DNA of 45,344 nt from Micromonospora sp. H61 (GCF_018070325.1 NZ_JAGPXY010000054.1:1-45344), one strand, 5' to 3'. Shown: positions 7,705-15,314, numbered from the stretch's first letter. A program made the numbers and translations. The notes: generated by a model from the sequence alone, not told the origin.

Positions 7705-9714
7705 TCAGAACTGGATGCTGATGAGGCGGCGCCGGCCGCCGGTCATGGTCACCTTGGCGACCACAGAGCTGCGGACCGTGGAGCTGAAGCCGAGGCCGGA
7801 CAGCTGATCCGCAGACGGCTCGCACTTGGTGCGGTCGCCGAGAACCTCGAACACCTTGCGGTGCGGTTGCAGGTCGCTGCGGAGGAACTCGTTGTAGATC
7901 CCCCGCGTCGGCTGGTCGTTCACGCACCCCTTCAGGATGAAGAAGTAGTGCCGGTTGCCGACCTCGTTGTCATCGAAGTAGTTCGGCGAGTACATGATGG
8001 TGGACACCGGTACGAACTGTTCGGTGGTGATGCCCCACAACTCCTTGCCCGCACTGCCCGGATGCACGTCCTTACCCGGCCGGAAAGCGGTGATCACCCC
8101 GTCGGCAACCGTCATCCGGCCCACCTCGACGGTCTCCTTGTGGCCGACCGCGCGCTCGTGGCTGTAATGCTCGATCTTCCCGTTGCTCTCGGTCTCGATC
8201 ACGAAGCCGACCTGGGTGCTGTCCCGCTTGCGGTACTGGTTCACCTCGATCCGGTACTCACCGTCGGGGACACGGTCGGTCCAGGTGACGTTCTCCACCG
8301 GTTCGCGAGAGAGCGGCCCGCTGGCGTTCATGTCGACGTCCAGCTTGTTGCGCTTCTCCTGGTACCAGATGTGGTCGCCGTTGGGTTCGTACACGTGCAG
8401 GTCCAGGTCGTCGTGGTTGAACCAGGACAGGCTCACCCGCAGCTTGCCGGTGACGTTGCCGCCGGCCCGCTTGACCTTCTCCCTGATCGAGTCGGTGACG
8501 TTGCCGCCGTACGACCAGCCGAAGTCGTTGTCCCACTTGAACAACCGCGGAGCAGCCGGGTGCTGGCCGGTGGTGAGGCTGACGAGGTGCGGCTCGTAGG
8601 TGTTGGCGACCCACAGGTCGATGGTGGCGGCGCCGGGCAGGATGTCCTTCATGAAGGAGACCACGGGAATCTCCTCCGGCTTGGCGTCGCGAAGGAGCGC
8701 ACCTGACGACCGGATGGTGGCCGCCTGCATGAGTAGCCCTTCGATGCCGTCCTTCATCCGCGCCTGGGTGTCGTTGTCGACCCACAGCACGTTGGTGACC
8801 GACACGTCGGACAGTTGGGCGAACCGTCGCTGCAACGACTCCTCGATGCCCAGCTCGGCAATGGTCCTCATGGCGGCCTTGACCATGCCCGGGCTGATCA
8901 ACGCCGTGGGGCGCTGGTAATTCTGCGGCGCCACCTTCGCCTCGAACGACCGGACCGCCTGCTCCAGGTCGACGCCCGCGGAGAGATCCTGGACCAGGGT
9001 GCCGATCACCGTGTTGCGGAACCGGGCCGCCGGGTTCATGGCGTTGGCGAAGACGAAGGCACGTTGGTCGGTCGCCTGGGTCCACCAGTTCTGCAGCGAG
9101 CGGAACTCGGTCACCGCCCGGCGATGCTCCGCGCCGCGGTAGAGGGCGTTGTCGTCGACGAGGTCGACGACGGTGTCCAGAGCGTGCCGGGTCAGCTCGG
9201 CCAGGCCACGCTGGAAGACCTGCACCGCGGCGTCAAAGTTGCCCTGTGCCGCGCGGACGTCCTCGATGCGATGCCGCTCTTCCACCCGGCCGTGCAGGTG
9301 GTGCCACACCTCGACCTGGCCGTCGCGCAGCGTCCGGGTGGTCTTCGTCCCGTACTGCGCCTGAGTGGACCGAAAGAGGGTGGACAACGGCAGCGAAAGA
9401 ACGAACTCGTCCAGAGCGGCGGCGACGACGGAGAAGACCGGGTCGGATGCCGACACCCCGGACCAGACGGTACGGACCCGCCCGTCGTGGATCTCGACGA
9501 CGTTGCCGAAGTGCTTGATGAAACCGCGGCAGGTCGAGCAGTCGTACTCGGATCGCTCACGGAACCGCAGATTGGTGCCGGCGGGGAAGGAGTCGAGAAA
9601 GGCGAGCCAGAGTGAGTCCCGGTCGAGACCGTCGCCGACGGCGTACAACTCACCCCTGGACATCGTGGACAGACGCGAAGTCACATCCGTCACGAACTGC
9701 TGGAAATCGCCCAC
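7705..9714 (-). CDS. Large protein with CxxC motif and DUF2135-like beta-sandwich; first gene of a two-gene unknown module
   Basis: The 669-residue protein is cytoplasmic by sequence, with no signal peptide or membrane segment. Parts that can be seen: an alpha-beta N-terminal region with Cys59 and Cys62 (EYDCSTCRGF); a long helical middle (about 150-350) including ARFRNTVIGTLVQDLSAGVDL and RRFAQLSDVSVTNVLWVDN; LFKWDNDFGWSYGGN at 391-405; and a beta-sandwich at about 422-540 whose strand SWFNHDDLDLHVYEPNG resembles DUF2135/YfaP domains, which carry the same DLDLHV..P.G pattern and often sit beside von Willebrand-type domains. A final domain has Cys597 and Cys631. I recall relatives of this length in tailed-phage and bacterial genomes, unassigned. 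The GTG start has GGGGGAT upstream. Confidence 0.8.
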   Translation of the reverse strand: MGDFQQFVTDVTSRLSTMSRGELYAVGDGLDRDSLWLAFLDSFPAGTNLRFRERSEYDCSTCRGFIKHFGNVVEIHDGRVRTVWSGVSASDPVFSVVAAALDEFVLSLPLSTLFRSTQAQYGTKTTRTLRDGQVEVWHHLHGRVEERHRIEDVRAAQGNFDAAVQVFQRGLAELTRHALDTVVDLVDDNALYRGAEHRRAVTEFRSLQNWWTQATDQRAFVFANAMNPAARFRNTVIGTLVQDLSAGVDLEQAVRSFEAKVAPQNYQRPTALISPGMVKAAMRTIAELGIEESLQRRFAQLSDVSVTNVLWVDNDTQARMKDGIEGLLMQAATIRSSGALLRDAKPEEIPVVSFMKDILPGAATIDLWVANTYEPHLVSLTTGQHPAAPRLFKWDNDFGWSYGGNVTDSIREKVKRAGGNVTGKLRVSLSWFNHDDLDLHVYEPNGDHIWYQEKRNKLDVDMNASGPLSREPVENVTWTDRVPDGEYRIEVNQYRKRDSTQVGFVIETESNGKIEHYSHERAVGHKETVEVGRMTVADGVITAFRPGKDVHPGSAGKELWGITTEQFVPVSTIMYSPNYFDDNEVGNRHYFFILKGCVNDQPTRGIYNEFLRSDLQPHRKVFEVLGDRTKCEPSADQLSGLGFSSTVRSSVVAKVTMTGGRRRLISIQF

Positions 9715-10083
9715 CGTTCATCCCCCTTGATCGCCGGAGATGCTACGCAGCGGACGCCAATCGGAGAAACGCGTTTGCGACTGTCGCACGGTCACAGGCG
9801 GGCGCCGGTGGCCGGCGGTCAGTTGACCGGACGTCGTCGCGTAGCTCTTTCAACGCTCGGTTCCCGTGGGGTTGGTACCCGAGCCGGCCAACAGGACGCG
9901 TACGACTGCCACGTGGCCGGCTTTGGTCTACGTGACCGGTCCTGCGATTCGGCGTTGCAGGTCGTCGAGTGTGGTCTGTGCGGCGGCGCTGTTGACGGCG
10001 TGCCAGCTGAACCGAGCCGAGAAGCGCGTCAGCAAGCCGTCTGACCTTCTGACCGGCTCCGCTGTAGCGACGCGGACCGGCGA
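9715..10083. other. Intergenic stretch without an intact gene
   Basis: About 370 bp between two minus-strand genes. The right part contains the first copy of a 48-bp imperfect repeat described separately, whose forward frame ends VPAEPSREARQQAV. The rest gives no convincing protein in any frame. The segment next to 9714 should hold the promoter of the 669-residue gene, but no clear consensus elements are visible. Confidence 0.5.
10000..10047 (+). repeat. 48-bp imperfect direct repeat, copy 1
   Basis: Matches 12723-12770 at 42 of 48 positions. All six differences are transitions, and four of the six are silent in the shared reading frame, which in both copies spells VPAE.xREARQQAV followed by TGA. 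In copy 2 this is the end of a small gene; here the upstream frame is unrelated, so this looks like the surviving tail of a lost paralogue. Confidence 0.8.
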
Positions 10084-10578
10084 TCAGTCCTCGACGTCGT
10101 ATTCGGACTCGTCGACCAGACCCATCACGAAGGTCTCGAAGTCGGGGGCGAGGACCGTGATCTGGTAGTTCCACTCCTGGTCGACGTGCACTACGGCGGG
10201 CTCACCGGGCGAGCGGTAGTCGAGGGCGATCATGTCGTGACCCGCCGACGGGCAGTCGGCGATGTAGATGCCGATGTCGGGGTAGCCCCATTCCGCCACC
10301 CAGAAAGCGCTGCCGATCTCGCCACAAAGGCTGAACCCGGCAGTTCGACCGACCGATGCCAACGTGTACACGCCAACGTGGTCATCAGCCCAGGAGGTTC
10401 GGCTGGGTGCGGGGTGGGCATCACGGGCGAATGAGCCGCCGTTGTGTCGACGGGCCAGGTCGACGTACGCGGTGGGCAACTGGTAGCCAAGCTGCGCTTC
10501 CACCGTCCGCAGAACCGCGTCGGTCAGCGGGTCCTCCAGCGGGCCGGAGCCGTCGAAGACAGTTGCGGGATCGAGCAC
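10084..10578 (-). CDS. SMI1/KNR4 (SUKH) family protein, orphan immunity-type
   Basis: The 164-residue protein has the SUKH order: an N-terminal helix pair with LTDAVLRTVEAQLGYQLPTAY and the RHNGG turn, a central strand region ending AFWVAEWGYPDIGIYIADCP, then HDMIALDYR, GEPAVVHVDQE and a final helix DFETFVMGLVDE with an acidic tail. SUKH-1 proteins are mostly immunity proteins against contact-dependent or polymorphic toxins, binding the toxin in the cytoplasm. No toxin gene is next to it, so it is an orphan. The start is GTG at 10578. It is divergent from the XRE gene across about 160 bp. Confidence 0.85.
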   Translation of the reverse strand: MLDPATVFDGSGPLEDPLTDAVLRTVEAQLGYQLPTAYVDLARRHNGGSFARDAHPAPSRTSWADDHVGVYTLASVGRTAGFSLCGEIGSAFWVAEWGYPDIGIYIADCPSAGHDMIALDYRSPGEPAVVHVDQEWNYQITVLAPDFETFVMGLVDESEYDVED

Positions 10579-10736
10579 GGGTCGACGGTAGTCGGCTGGG
10601 GTCCGGTGTTGAAGTGCCGGTAGCCCCGTTGCGTTCGGCGTGTGAGGGGTTCTAAGGCGGCAGGCAGGCCGGTAGCGTTGGGTGGCACGGCGGCGTGGGC
10701 GCCGACGGTGCGTCGCGCGCTACGAGGAGGTCCGGG

Positions 10737-11948
10737 ATGGATTCCTTGCCGGAGTTGACTTTCGGGCAGCGGTTGAAGGTCTACCGGGAGCGGTCCGGGA
10801 AGACCCGTGCGGTGCTCGGAGGGTTGGTGGGGCGCAGCGCCGAGTGGGTCAAGGCAGTGGAGACCGATCGCATCCTGCCGCCGTGCATTCACCTGCTGGA
10901 TCGCATCGCGCGTGCCCTCAAGGTCGAGGTGTCTGCCTTGGTCGGGGAGTTGAGCGCTCGGTCTGCTGTGGTCAACGGGCCGGAGCATCCGGCGCTGGCC
11001 TCGGTCCGGGACGCGGTGAACCGCTTCGCAATCTCGGACGAGGCTTCCCCGGAGTCGTTGACGAGCCTGAGGGAACGGCTTGCGGCGGCATGGCGGGCAC
11101 GCCATCAGGCGTCGGATCACCGTACGGTGCTGGGCGGGTTGTTGCCGGGGCTGCTGCGCGACGTGCAGCGCGCCGCGTTGGCGTACGAGGGTGATGAGCG
11201 TCGGCAGGCTCAGGCCCTGTTGGCGGAGACGTTCGGTTTGACGCAGATGTTCCTTGCCTATCAACCCGCCGCGGAGTTGTTGTGGCGGGTTGCGGACCGA
11301 GCGATGGTGGCGGCGCAGGAGTCCGGCGACCCGGAGGCGGTCGCGGGCGCGGGGTGGTTCCTGTGCCAGGTGCATCGGGATGCCGGTGACTGGGACACCG
11401 CGATGGCGGTGACCCTGGAGCTACTGTCGGCGCTGGAGCCGCGTACAGCCGACGGGAACATGAACCTGCTGGCGCTCTGGGGTGCACTGAACTTCGAGGC
11501 TGCCTACACTGCCGCCCGTGCTGGTGAGGAAGGCCGGGCCTGGCGGTACTGGGATCGTGCCGACCAGGTGGCGCAGCACCTGCCGCAGAGCTTTTATCAG
11601 CCGCAGTCGTCGTTCTCACGGATCATCATGGGCGCCCACGCGGTGACCGTGGCGGTGGAGTTGCAGAAGTCCGGGGAGGCAGTGCGGCAGGCACGCCGTC
11701 ATGACTACGCAGCGATCCCGTCGAGGCCGCGCCGGGCACGCCATCTCATCGAGGTCGCGCGGGCGCACTACGGCAAAGACGACAAGGAAGCGGCCGTGAT
11801 GACCCTCCGGCAGGCGTACGAGTCGGCCCCGGAAACGATCCGCTTCAACGGGTACGCCCGCCAGATCACCTTGGACCTGCTCGACGGTCCACGTTCCACT
11901 CGTGACGACGCCCGTGACCTTGCGATCAAGGTCGGTCTGCTCTCGTGA
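10737..11948 (+). CDS. XRE family regulator with C-terminal TPR-like domain
   Basis: A 403-residue protein. Residues about 5-70 form an XRE helix-turn-helix (FGQRLKVYRERSGKTRAVLG, then GRSAEWVKAVETDR) with a typical third helix region HLLDRIARALKVEVSALVGE. The remaining 330 residues are almost all helical with repeated Ala/Leu/aromatic heptad-like pairs (EVARAHYGKDDKEAAVMTLR, for example), as in the TPR-containing actinobacterial regulators that sense peptides or partner proteins. ATG at 10737 is chosen over an upstream frame extension because AGGAGG sits six bases before it. The operator-like repeat at 11954 and three small coupled genes follow directly, suggesting it controls them. Confidence 0.9.
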   Translation: MDSLPELTFGQRLKVYRERSGKTRAVLGGLVGRSAEWVKAVETDRILPPCIHLLDRIARALKVEVSALVGELSARSAVVNGPEHPALASVRDAVNRFAISDEASPESLTSLRERLAAAWRARHQASDHRTVLGGLLPGLLRDVQRAALAYEGDERRQAQALLAETFGLTQMFLAYQPAAELLWRVADRAMVAAQESGDPEAVAGAGWFLCQVHRDAGDWDTAMAVTLELLSALEPRTADGNMNLLALWGALNFEAAYTAARAGEEGRAWRYWDRADQVAQHLPQSFYQPQSSFSRIIMGAHAVTVAVELQKSGEAVRQARRHDYAAIPSRPRRARHLIEVARAHYGKDDKEAAVMTLRQAYESAPETIRFNGYARQITLDLLDGPRSTRDDARDLAIKVGLLS

Positions 11949-11953
11949 TCCAG

Positions 11954-11970
11954 GGGTAGAAACCTTACCC
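11954..11970. promoter_or_regulatory. Operator-like inverted repeat upstream of the small-gene trio
   Basis: The sequence gggta-N7-taccc is a perfect 5-bp inverted repeat with a 7-base spacer. It begins six bases after the XRE stop codon in an otherwise empty 150-bp leader before the gene at 12101. Arm size and spacing suit an XRE-type dimer. Its function is inferred from position only. Confidence 0.4.
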
Positions 11971-12100
11971 ATTCCGCTCCGCGACCCACCGTAGCTTCTT
12001 GCTCACGGGATGCGGCGGGCGGTGCGGGTATCGCCTGGTCGCCGCGTCTCTCAGCTTCGAGGGCAGGAGGCCGTCCTCGTGCTCGAACGAGGGAGGGTCC

Positions 12101-12286
12101 GTGCGGCGCGTCTCTTATGACGAGTACCTCTCGGCCACCGCTCTGACTCTCGCCCGCAGGCATCGGCCGGTGTGGTCGTGGCGACACTGGCGGCATATCT
12201 GCCGCTGCGGAGCCGACCTGCCGTGCCGTGCCCGGCACCGGATTCCGATCAGTCGCGGCCACTGGCCGCAGGAAGGTGAGCAGTGA
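12101..12286 (+). CDS. Small Cys-rich protein 1 of coupled trio (61 aa)
   Basis: The protein starts VRRVSYDEYLSATALTLA and is rich in Trp, His and Arg. Near the middle it has HICRCGADLPC, a C-x-C-x4-C arrangement that, with neighbouring histidines (WRHWRHI), could bind zinc. The GTG start at 12101 has GGGAGGG five bases upstream. The stop codon overlaps the next start by 4 bp (GTGA), so translation is probably coupled. I recall small proteins of this style beside XRE regulators in Micromonospora, but no function is known. Confidence 0.65.
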   Translation: MRRVSYDEYLSATALTLARRHRPVWSWRHWRHICRCGADLPCRARHRIPISRGHWPQEGEQ

Positions 12287-12462
12287 GCAGCGGGCAGCAG
12301 AAAACGATCATCGCGGTCCACGTCCGAGGGCGGGACGGCATGTGCAGTGGCTGCCGGACGTGGTGGGCGCGGCTCACGTCGTATCCGTGCTGGCAGGTCG
12401 AACGGGCGCCCAGCCGGCAGGCACGGGCGATCACCGCTCGCTTCCTGGCGGGTGTGCGGTGA
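12283..12462 (+). CDS. Small Cys-rich protein 2 of coupled trio (59 aa)
   Basis: The 59-residue product begins VSSGQQKTIIAVHVRGRDGM and carries CSGCRTWWARLTSYPC, a C-x2-C pair (Cys21, Cys24) plus Cys36, followed by a basic helix with RQARAITARFLAGVR. Translation starts at GTG 12283, overlapping the previous stop by 4 bp, and ends overlapping the next start by 4 bp (GTGA at 12459-12462). The double overlap and conserved cysteine spacing argue that it is real despite its length. Function unknown; a small metal-binding or adaptor protein is possible. Confidence 0.6.
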   Translation: MSSGQQKTIIAVHVRGRDGMCSGCRTWWARLTSYPCWQVERAPSRQARAITARFLAGVR

Positions 12463-12767
12463 CCGTCCACGGCCTGGTCATGCCGATCTGGAGCTGCGGT
12501 GGCTGCGGCCTGCCCTGGCCGTGCGCGACCCGGAAGCGCGAGCTGCGGGCGGAGTATGCGGATGCCCCCGTGTCGCTGGCTCTCTACCTCGGGTCCTACC
12601 TCGTTCAGGCAACCGAGGACATGCCCTGGACGCCGGCGGGCGTGCTGCACCGCCGGTTCCTCGGATGGACCAGGGAGGCCGACCAAGCCGTGCCAGCAGT
12701 ACAGCAGCTAAGTACAGCAACCGTGCCGGCCGAATCGAACCGAGAAGCGCGCCAGCAGGCCGTCTGA
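12459..12767 (+). CDS. Small Cys-rich protein 3 of coupled trio (102 aa)
   Basis: The protein begins VTVHGLVMPIWSCGGCGLPW with PC following: a C-x2-C-x5-C cluster. It continues with a helix (RKRELRAEY), a hydrophobic helix LALYLGSYLVQATEDM and RFLGWTREA. I recall this W.C..C...WPC...+..L...Y...P..L..YL...L..A pattern from short actinobacterial proteins that neighbour XRE regulators and are sometimes loosely labelled flavin reductase without support. The last 14 residues (VPAESNREARQQAV) are the coding part of the 48-bp repeat. Start GTG at 12459 overlaps the previous stop. Function unknown. Confidence 0.7.
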   Translation: MTVHGLVMPIWSCGGCGLPWPCATRKRELRAEYADAPVSLALYLGSYLVQATEDMPWTPAGVLHRRFLGWTREADQAVPAVQQLSTATVPAESNREARQQAV

Positions 12768-12770
12768 CCT
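12723..12770 (+). repeat. 48-bp imperfect direct repeat, copy 2
   Basis: Second copy of the repeat first seen at 10000-10047 (42/48 identical). It covers the last 14 codons and stop of the third small gene. The 2.7-kb interval between copies contains the SUKH gene, the XRE gene and the trio. Confidence 0.8.
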
Positions 12771-12909
12771 CGCATCAAGCCCGAGCCGACCTGCTCGCCG
12801 AGAATTCACACCGAGGCGGTCGATTTCGAGCACGCCCTCCGTTGACAGCATTCAGGGGGCATCGAGCGCTGGGGTTGGTTGACGGACGAGCCAAGGGCAT
12901 GATCAGGCG

Positions 12910-13236
12910 GTGACTTCCTGGTCGACGTGGGGTGAGTGGTTGGCGACTTTGCCGCCGGATGTCCGCGACTCTGCTTTATCGCTGGCGGAGAGGTTCAAGG
13001 AGCTTGGAGCCCAAGACCCGGAGGGGTGGGCTAGGTCGGAGATCAGCGAGAATATTCCGCAGCTGGCTCGGTTCATGGTTTTGCGCGCCCTGTGGCGGGA
13101 GGCGATTTCTCCGTGGATGGATGCCAGTGCTCTGTGCGACGTGGCGGCCGCGTGGCGGCTGATTGAGGCAGGCGCGGTCACCCTGTCCCCGAGGTTTCTT
13201 ACCTGTAGCGACGCCCCGGCCGCGCGCTCTGCGTGA
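12910..13236 (+). CDS. Conserved hypothetical protein, probably truncated at the C terminus
   Basis: The first ~90 residues look like a conserved actinobacterial family as I remember it: TSWSTWGEWLATLPPDVRD, then FKELGAQDPEGWARSEISEN, IPQLARFMVLRALWREAI and a helix ending AAAWRLIEAGA. In relatives I recall this helix is followed by a further conserved helix; here it changes abruptly to VTLSPRFLTCSDAPAARSA. The last nine codons run into the terminator hairpin at 13210, which supports loss of the true end by a deletion or frame change. The start is GTG at 12910. No known function. Confidence 0.55.
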   Translation: MTSWSTWGEWLATLPPDVRDSALSLAERFKELGAQDPEGWARSEISENIPQLARFMVLRALWREAISPWMDASALCDVAAAWRLIEAGAVTLSPRFLTCSDAPAARSA

Positions 13237-13265
13237 CCGATCACGCGGCCAGGCCCCGGGGCGTC
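13210..13265. terminator. Terminator hairpin between convergent genes
   Basis: Outer arms gacgccccgg (13210-13219) and ccggggcgtc (13256-13265) are perfect complements. Inner ggccgcg/cgcggcc extends the stem with a small bulge. It lies between the convergent genes at 12910 and 13280 and overlaps the tail of the former. Confidence 0.65.
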
Positions 13266-13279
13266 CTCGCCGTCTGGGT

Positions 13280-13864
13280 CTAGGACGGGAACACCGTGCG
13301 GAGCACGTCGGAGACCAGTTGGCGCAGCTCTGGTGGGTTTTCTTCGGCACGAAGGTTCAGCAGGGTGATGAGGCGGCCGCGAACTCCCGGGTGGTCGTTG
13401 GCCAGGAATATGCGCAGGCCGGTCTCCTGGAAGGCGTGCCGCAGGTCGGTGCATGGATCGTCCCCGGTGTCGCTGCCCGTGACGCGCAGGTACGTGCAGT
13501 ACCAGGCGTCAGCCGCACCGATGATCTCGTAGTCGGTTCCCGTTCGGAGATGTTCGAGCAGCCTGGTCTGGACGCGCCGGCGGCCGAAGACGGCGAGCGC
13601 TGGTCTGATGTGTCGTTGAGTGTGACTTGGGTCAGGTTCGTAGACGGCCGCGAGCATCAGCGGTTCGAACAACTCCTCGGGCTGCGGCGGTACCGCCTTT
13701 CGCATGATCATCAGGGCCACGCTGCTTTGCCAGTGCCGCCGGGCCCGCGGGTCGTTACGCTCGTCGCCGGAAGGTGCCAGCGGCGCTGTGAGGTTGAGAG
13801 CGTTGAGTACGTCCACAAGTGACCGCTCGTACCGGTCATAGCGCTCGAAGCGACCCTCACCCAC
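13280..13864 (-). CDS. Hypothetical helical protein
   Basis: With the GTG at 13864 the product is 194 residues (VGEGRFERYDRYERSLVDVL...); an in-frame GTG at 13888 would add eight. The sequence is helical and charged, with segments such as ALMIMRKAVPPQPEELFEPL, RRRVQTRLLEHLRTGTDYE, GAADAWYCTYLRV and HPGVRGRLITLLNLR, suggestive of HEAT-like helical repeats. Codon bias is normal for a real actinobacterial gene. I do not recognise a family and no catalytic motif stands out. It converges with the truncated gene at 12910 and is divergent from the reductase at 13981. Confidence 0.6.
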   Translation of the reverse strand: MGEGRFERYDRYERSLVDVLNALNLTAPLAPSGDERNDPRARRHWQSSVALMIMRKAVPPQPEELFEPLMLAAVYEPDPSHTQRHIRPALAVFGRRRVQTRLLEHLRTGTDYEIIGAADAWYCTYLRVTGSDTGDDPCTDLRHAFQETGLRIFLANDHPGVRGRLITLLNLRAEENPPELRQLVSDVLRTVFPS

Positions 13865-13980
13865 GGCCGAGACTCTACGTCGGCGCACGCGGCGACTGCG
13901 GCCTGCGCAAGCAAGCAGTGGGCGCCTGGGACTGTCAGAATCGTGTCGACGGAGCCGGTGCGCGGAGGCGAGGAGAAGGC

Positions 13981-14388
13981 ATGAGCGACTGGAACGACAA
14001 AATCATCGCTGAGTTTCGCGACAACGGTGGGCAGGTCGGCGGTCAGTTCGCTGGCGCTCCGCTGCTGCTGTTGCACACGGTGGGCGCCAAGAGCGGCCAG
14101 CCCCGCGTGAACCCGATGATGTACCAGAAGGTGGACGGCGGCTATGCCGTGTTCGCGTCCAAGGGCGGTGCGCCCAGCAATCCCGACTGGTACTACAACC
14201 TGCTCGCTAACCCCAAGGCCCAGGCGGAGATCGGTACGGACAAGGTCGAGTTGGTCGCCAGAGTGGCCGCCGGGGACGAACGGGAACGGATCTGGAGCGC
14301 GCAGAAGGCCGCGTATCCAGGCTTCGCCGACTACGAGCGGAAGACCACCCGCCAGATCCCAGTCGTCGTACTGGAACCCGCGCGGTAG
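13981..14388 (+). CDS. Deazaflavin (F420)-dependent nitroreductase family protein (Ddn-like)
   Basis: The 135-residue protein matches the split beta-barrel Ddn family: helix WNDKIIAEFRDNGGQVGG, then LLLLHTVGAKSGQPRVNPMM with the TxGxKSGxxR cofactor-phosphate motif, ASKGGAPSNPDWYYNLLANP typical of F420-binding members, and a final strand RQIPVVVLEP. Members transfer hydride from F420H2 to quinones or nitroaromatics. Length is normal. ATG at 13981 has GAGGAGAAGG just upstream. It is monocistronic. Presence of this enzyme and the LLM oxidoreductase at 28251 implies F420 synthesis in the host. Confidence 0.93.
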   Translation: MSDWNDKIIAEFRDNGGQVGGQFAGAPLLLLHTVGAKSGQPRVNPMMYQKVDGGYAVFASKGGAPSNPDWYYNLLANPKAQAEIGTDKVELVARVAAGDERERIWSAQKAAYPGFADYERKTTRQIPVVVLEPAR

Positions 14389-14429
14389 GCACTCGACGTC
14401 ACGTCGGTGCACCCGCGGCGCGCTCGCCC

Positions 14430-14496
14430 GCATGGCGTGAACGATCTCGCCCACCTCCACCACGAAGGTGGCCCGGTCACCGAAGCGACGTTTCAT
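14430..14496 (-). pseudogene. Possible N-terminal gene fragment
   Basis: On the minus strand an ATG at 14496 opens MKRRFGDRATFVVEVGEI, which resembles the first strands of small immunity-type proteins of actinomycetes. After about 25 codons the frame simply runs on antisense to the deazaflavin reductase gene with no protein-like character. It would be a 5' fragment left by a deletion. The remaining part of the 14389-14624 interval shows nothing coding. Confidence 0.25.
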
Positions 14497-14624
14497 CAGC
14501 CCGCGAGACTGGCAGCGGCATGCCGCACGACAGTCCATTCGCGAGGCATTGAAAGATGTTGACGTAGATCATCTTGCTGGCTACGGTGAGCGCGCTGTGA
14601 CGTACTGATGATACGGGGGCCGCA

Positions 14625-15314
14625 ATGTTCGTCGGATCAACGTTGGATGCGCGCACCCGTCTCACTCGCCGTGGTGTTGCCGCATTGGCCGCGTCGCTGG
14701 CACTGGCCGCCGGTTCGATGCTGGTGGCACCGCCTGCGTCGGCGGCCGTCCGAGGGCCCTCCGGGACGAAGGCGCCTCTTCAGCCGGCAATCAGCTTCCC
14801 GGGCGGCGACAGCGCCGCCGAAGGTGGCCAGATTGCCATCACGTTCGCCGCGAACGGCGACACTCGGGTGACCAAGTTCCGCTACAGCGTCGACAACACG
14901 CATCTGGACGGCGAGGTTCAAGCGGCCTCGGACGGCACGGCCAGTGTGACGATCGACGTAGGCAGCGTGACGGGTGAGCGACCGGTGTACGCGGTGGCGG
15001 TCGACCGCCGCGGCCGGCTGAGCCCCATGACGCAGGGAAGCTTCACGGTGTCTGCCATCTGGAGCCTCCAGGGCCAAGCGTTCGACACAACCACCTGGCT
15101 GCCGTTGGAGGGGGCGACAATTCGGCTGGAGCCGGCCGGGATCGAGGTCGTGACTGGCCCCGATGGTGCCTTCCAGTTCGTTGTCGACCCAGGTCTGTAC
15201 AACCTCATCGGCACCTACGCTGGCCCGCCCAGCCTTTACGGCAGCCAGCAGGTGGAGCTTGACAACCAGGGGATGCGGTTCGACCTGTACCTCTTCCCGG
15301 ACTCCGGGAGCTGA
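14625..15314 (+). CDS. Secreted protein with Ig-like domains
   Basis: A 229-residue protein with a clear signal peptide: basic start ending RRGVAALAASLALAAG and a cleavage site after PASA (about residue 40). The mature part has an Ig-like strand region (about 55-140, with GGQIAITFAANGDTRVTKFR and a VYAVAVDRRGRLSP strand) and a second beta domain (about 147-225) resembling carboxypeptidase regulatory-like domains: LQGQAFDTTTWLPLEGATI then GPDGAFQFVVDPGLYNLIG. No catalytic residues are recognised. ATG at 14625 follows GGGGG. It ends before a perfect 32-bp palindrome that should terminate it. Probably an extracellular binding or structural protein. Confidence 0.75.
   Translation: MFVGSTLDARTRLTRRGVAALAASLALAAGSMLVAPPASAAVRGPSGTKAPLQPAISFPGGDSAAEGGQIAITFAANGDTRVTKFRYSVDNTHLDGEVQAASDGTASVTIDVGSVTGERPVYAVAVDRRGRLSPMTQGSFTVSAIWSLQGQAFDTTTWLPLEGATIRLEPAGIEVVTGPDGAFQFVVDPGLYNLIGTYAGPPSLYGSQQVELDNQGMRFDLYLFPDSGS

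Noticed and set aside
12724..12770. tRNA-like ggttcgattc motif on the minus strand of the 48-bp repeat, suggesting an integration site at a tRNA end
   Set aside because: The bases flanking the putative T-loop do not pair and the other copy has lost the motif; no integrase is present.
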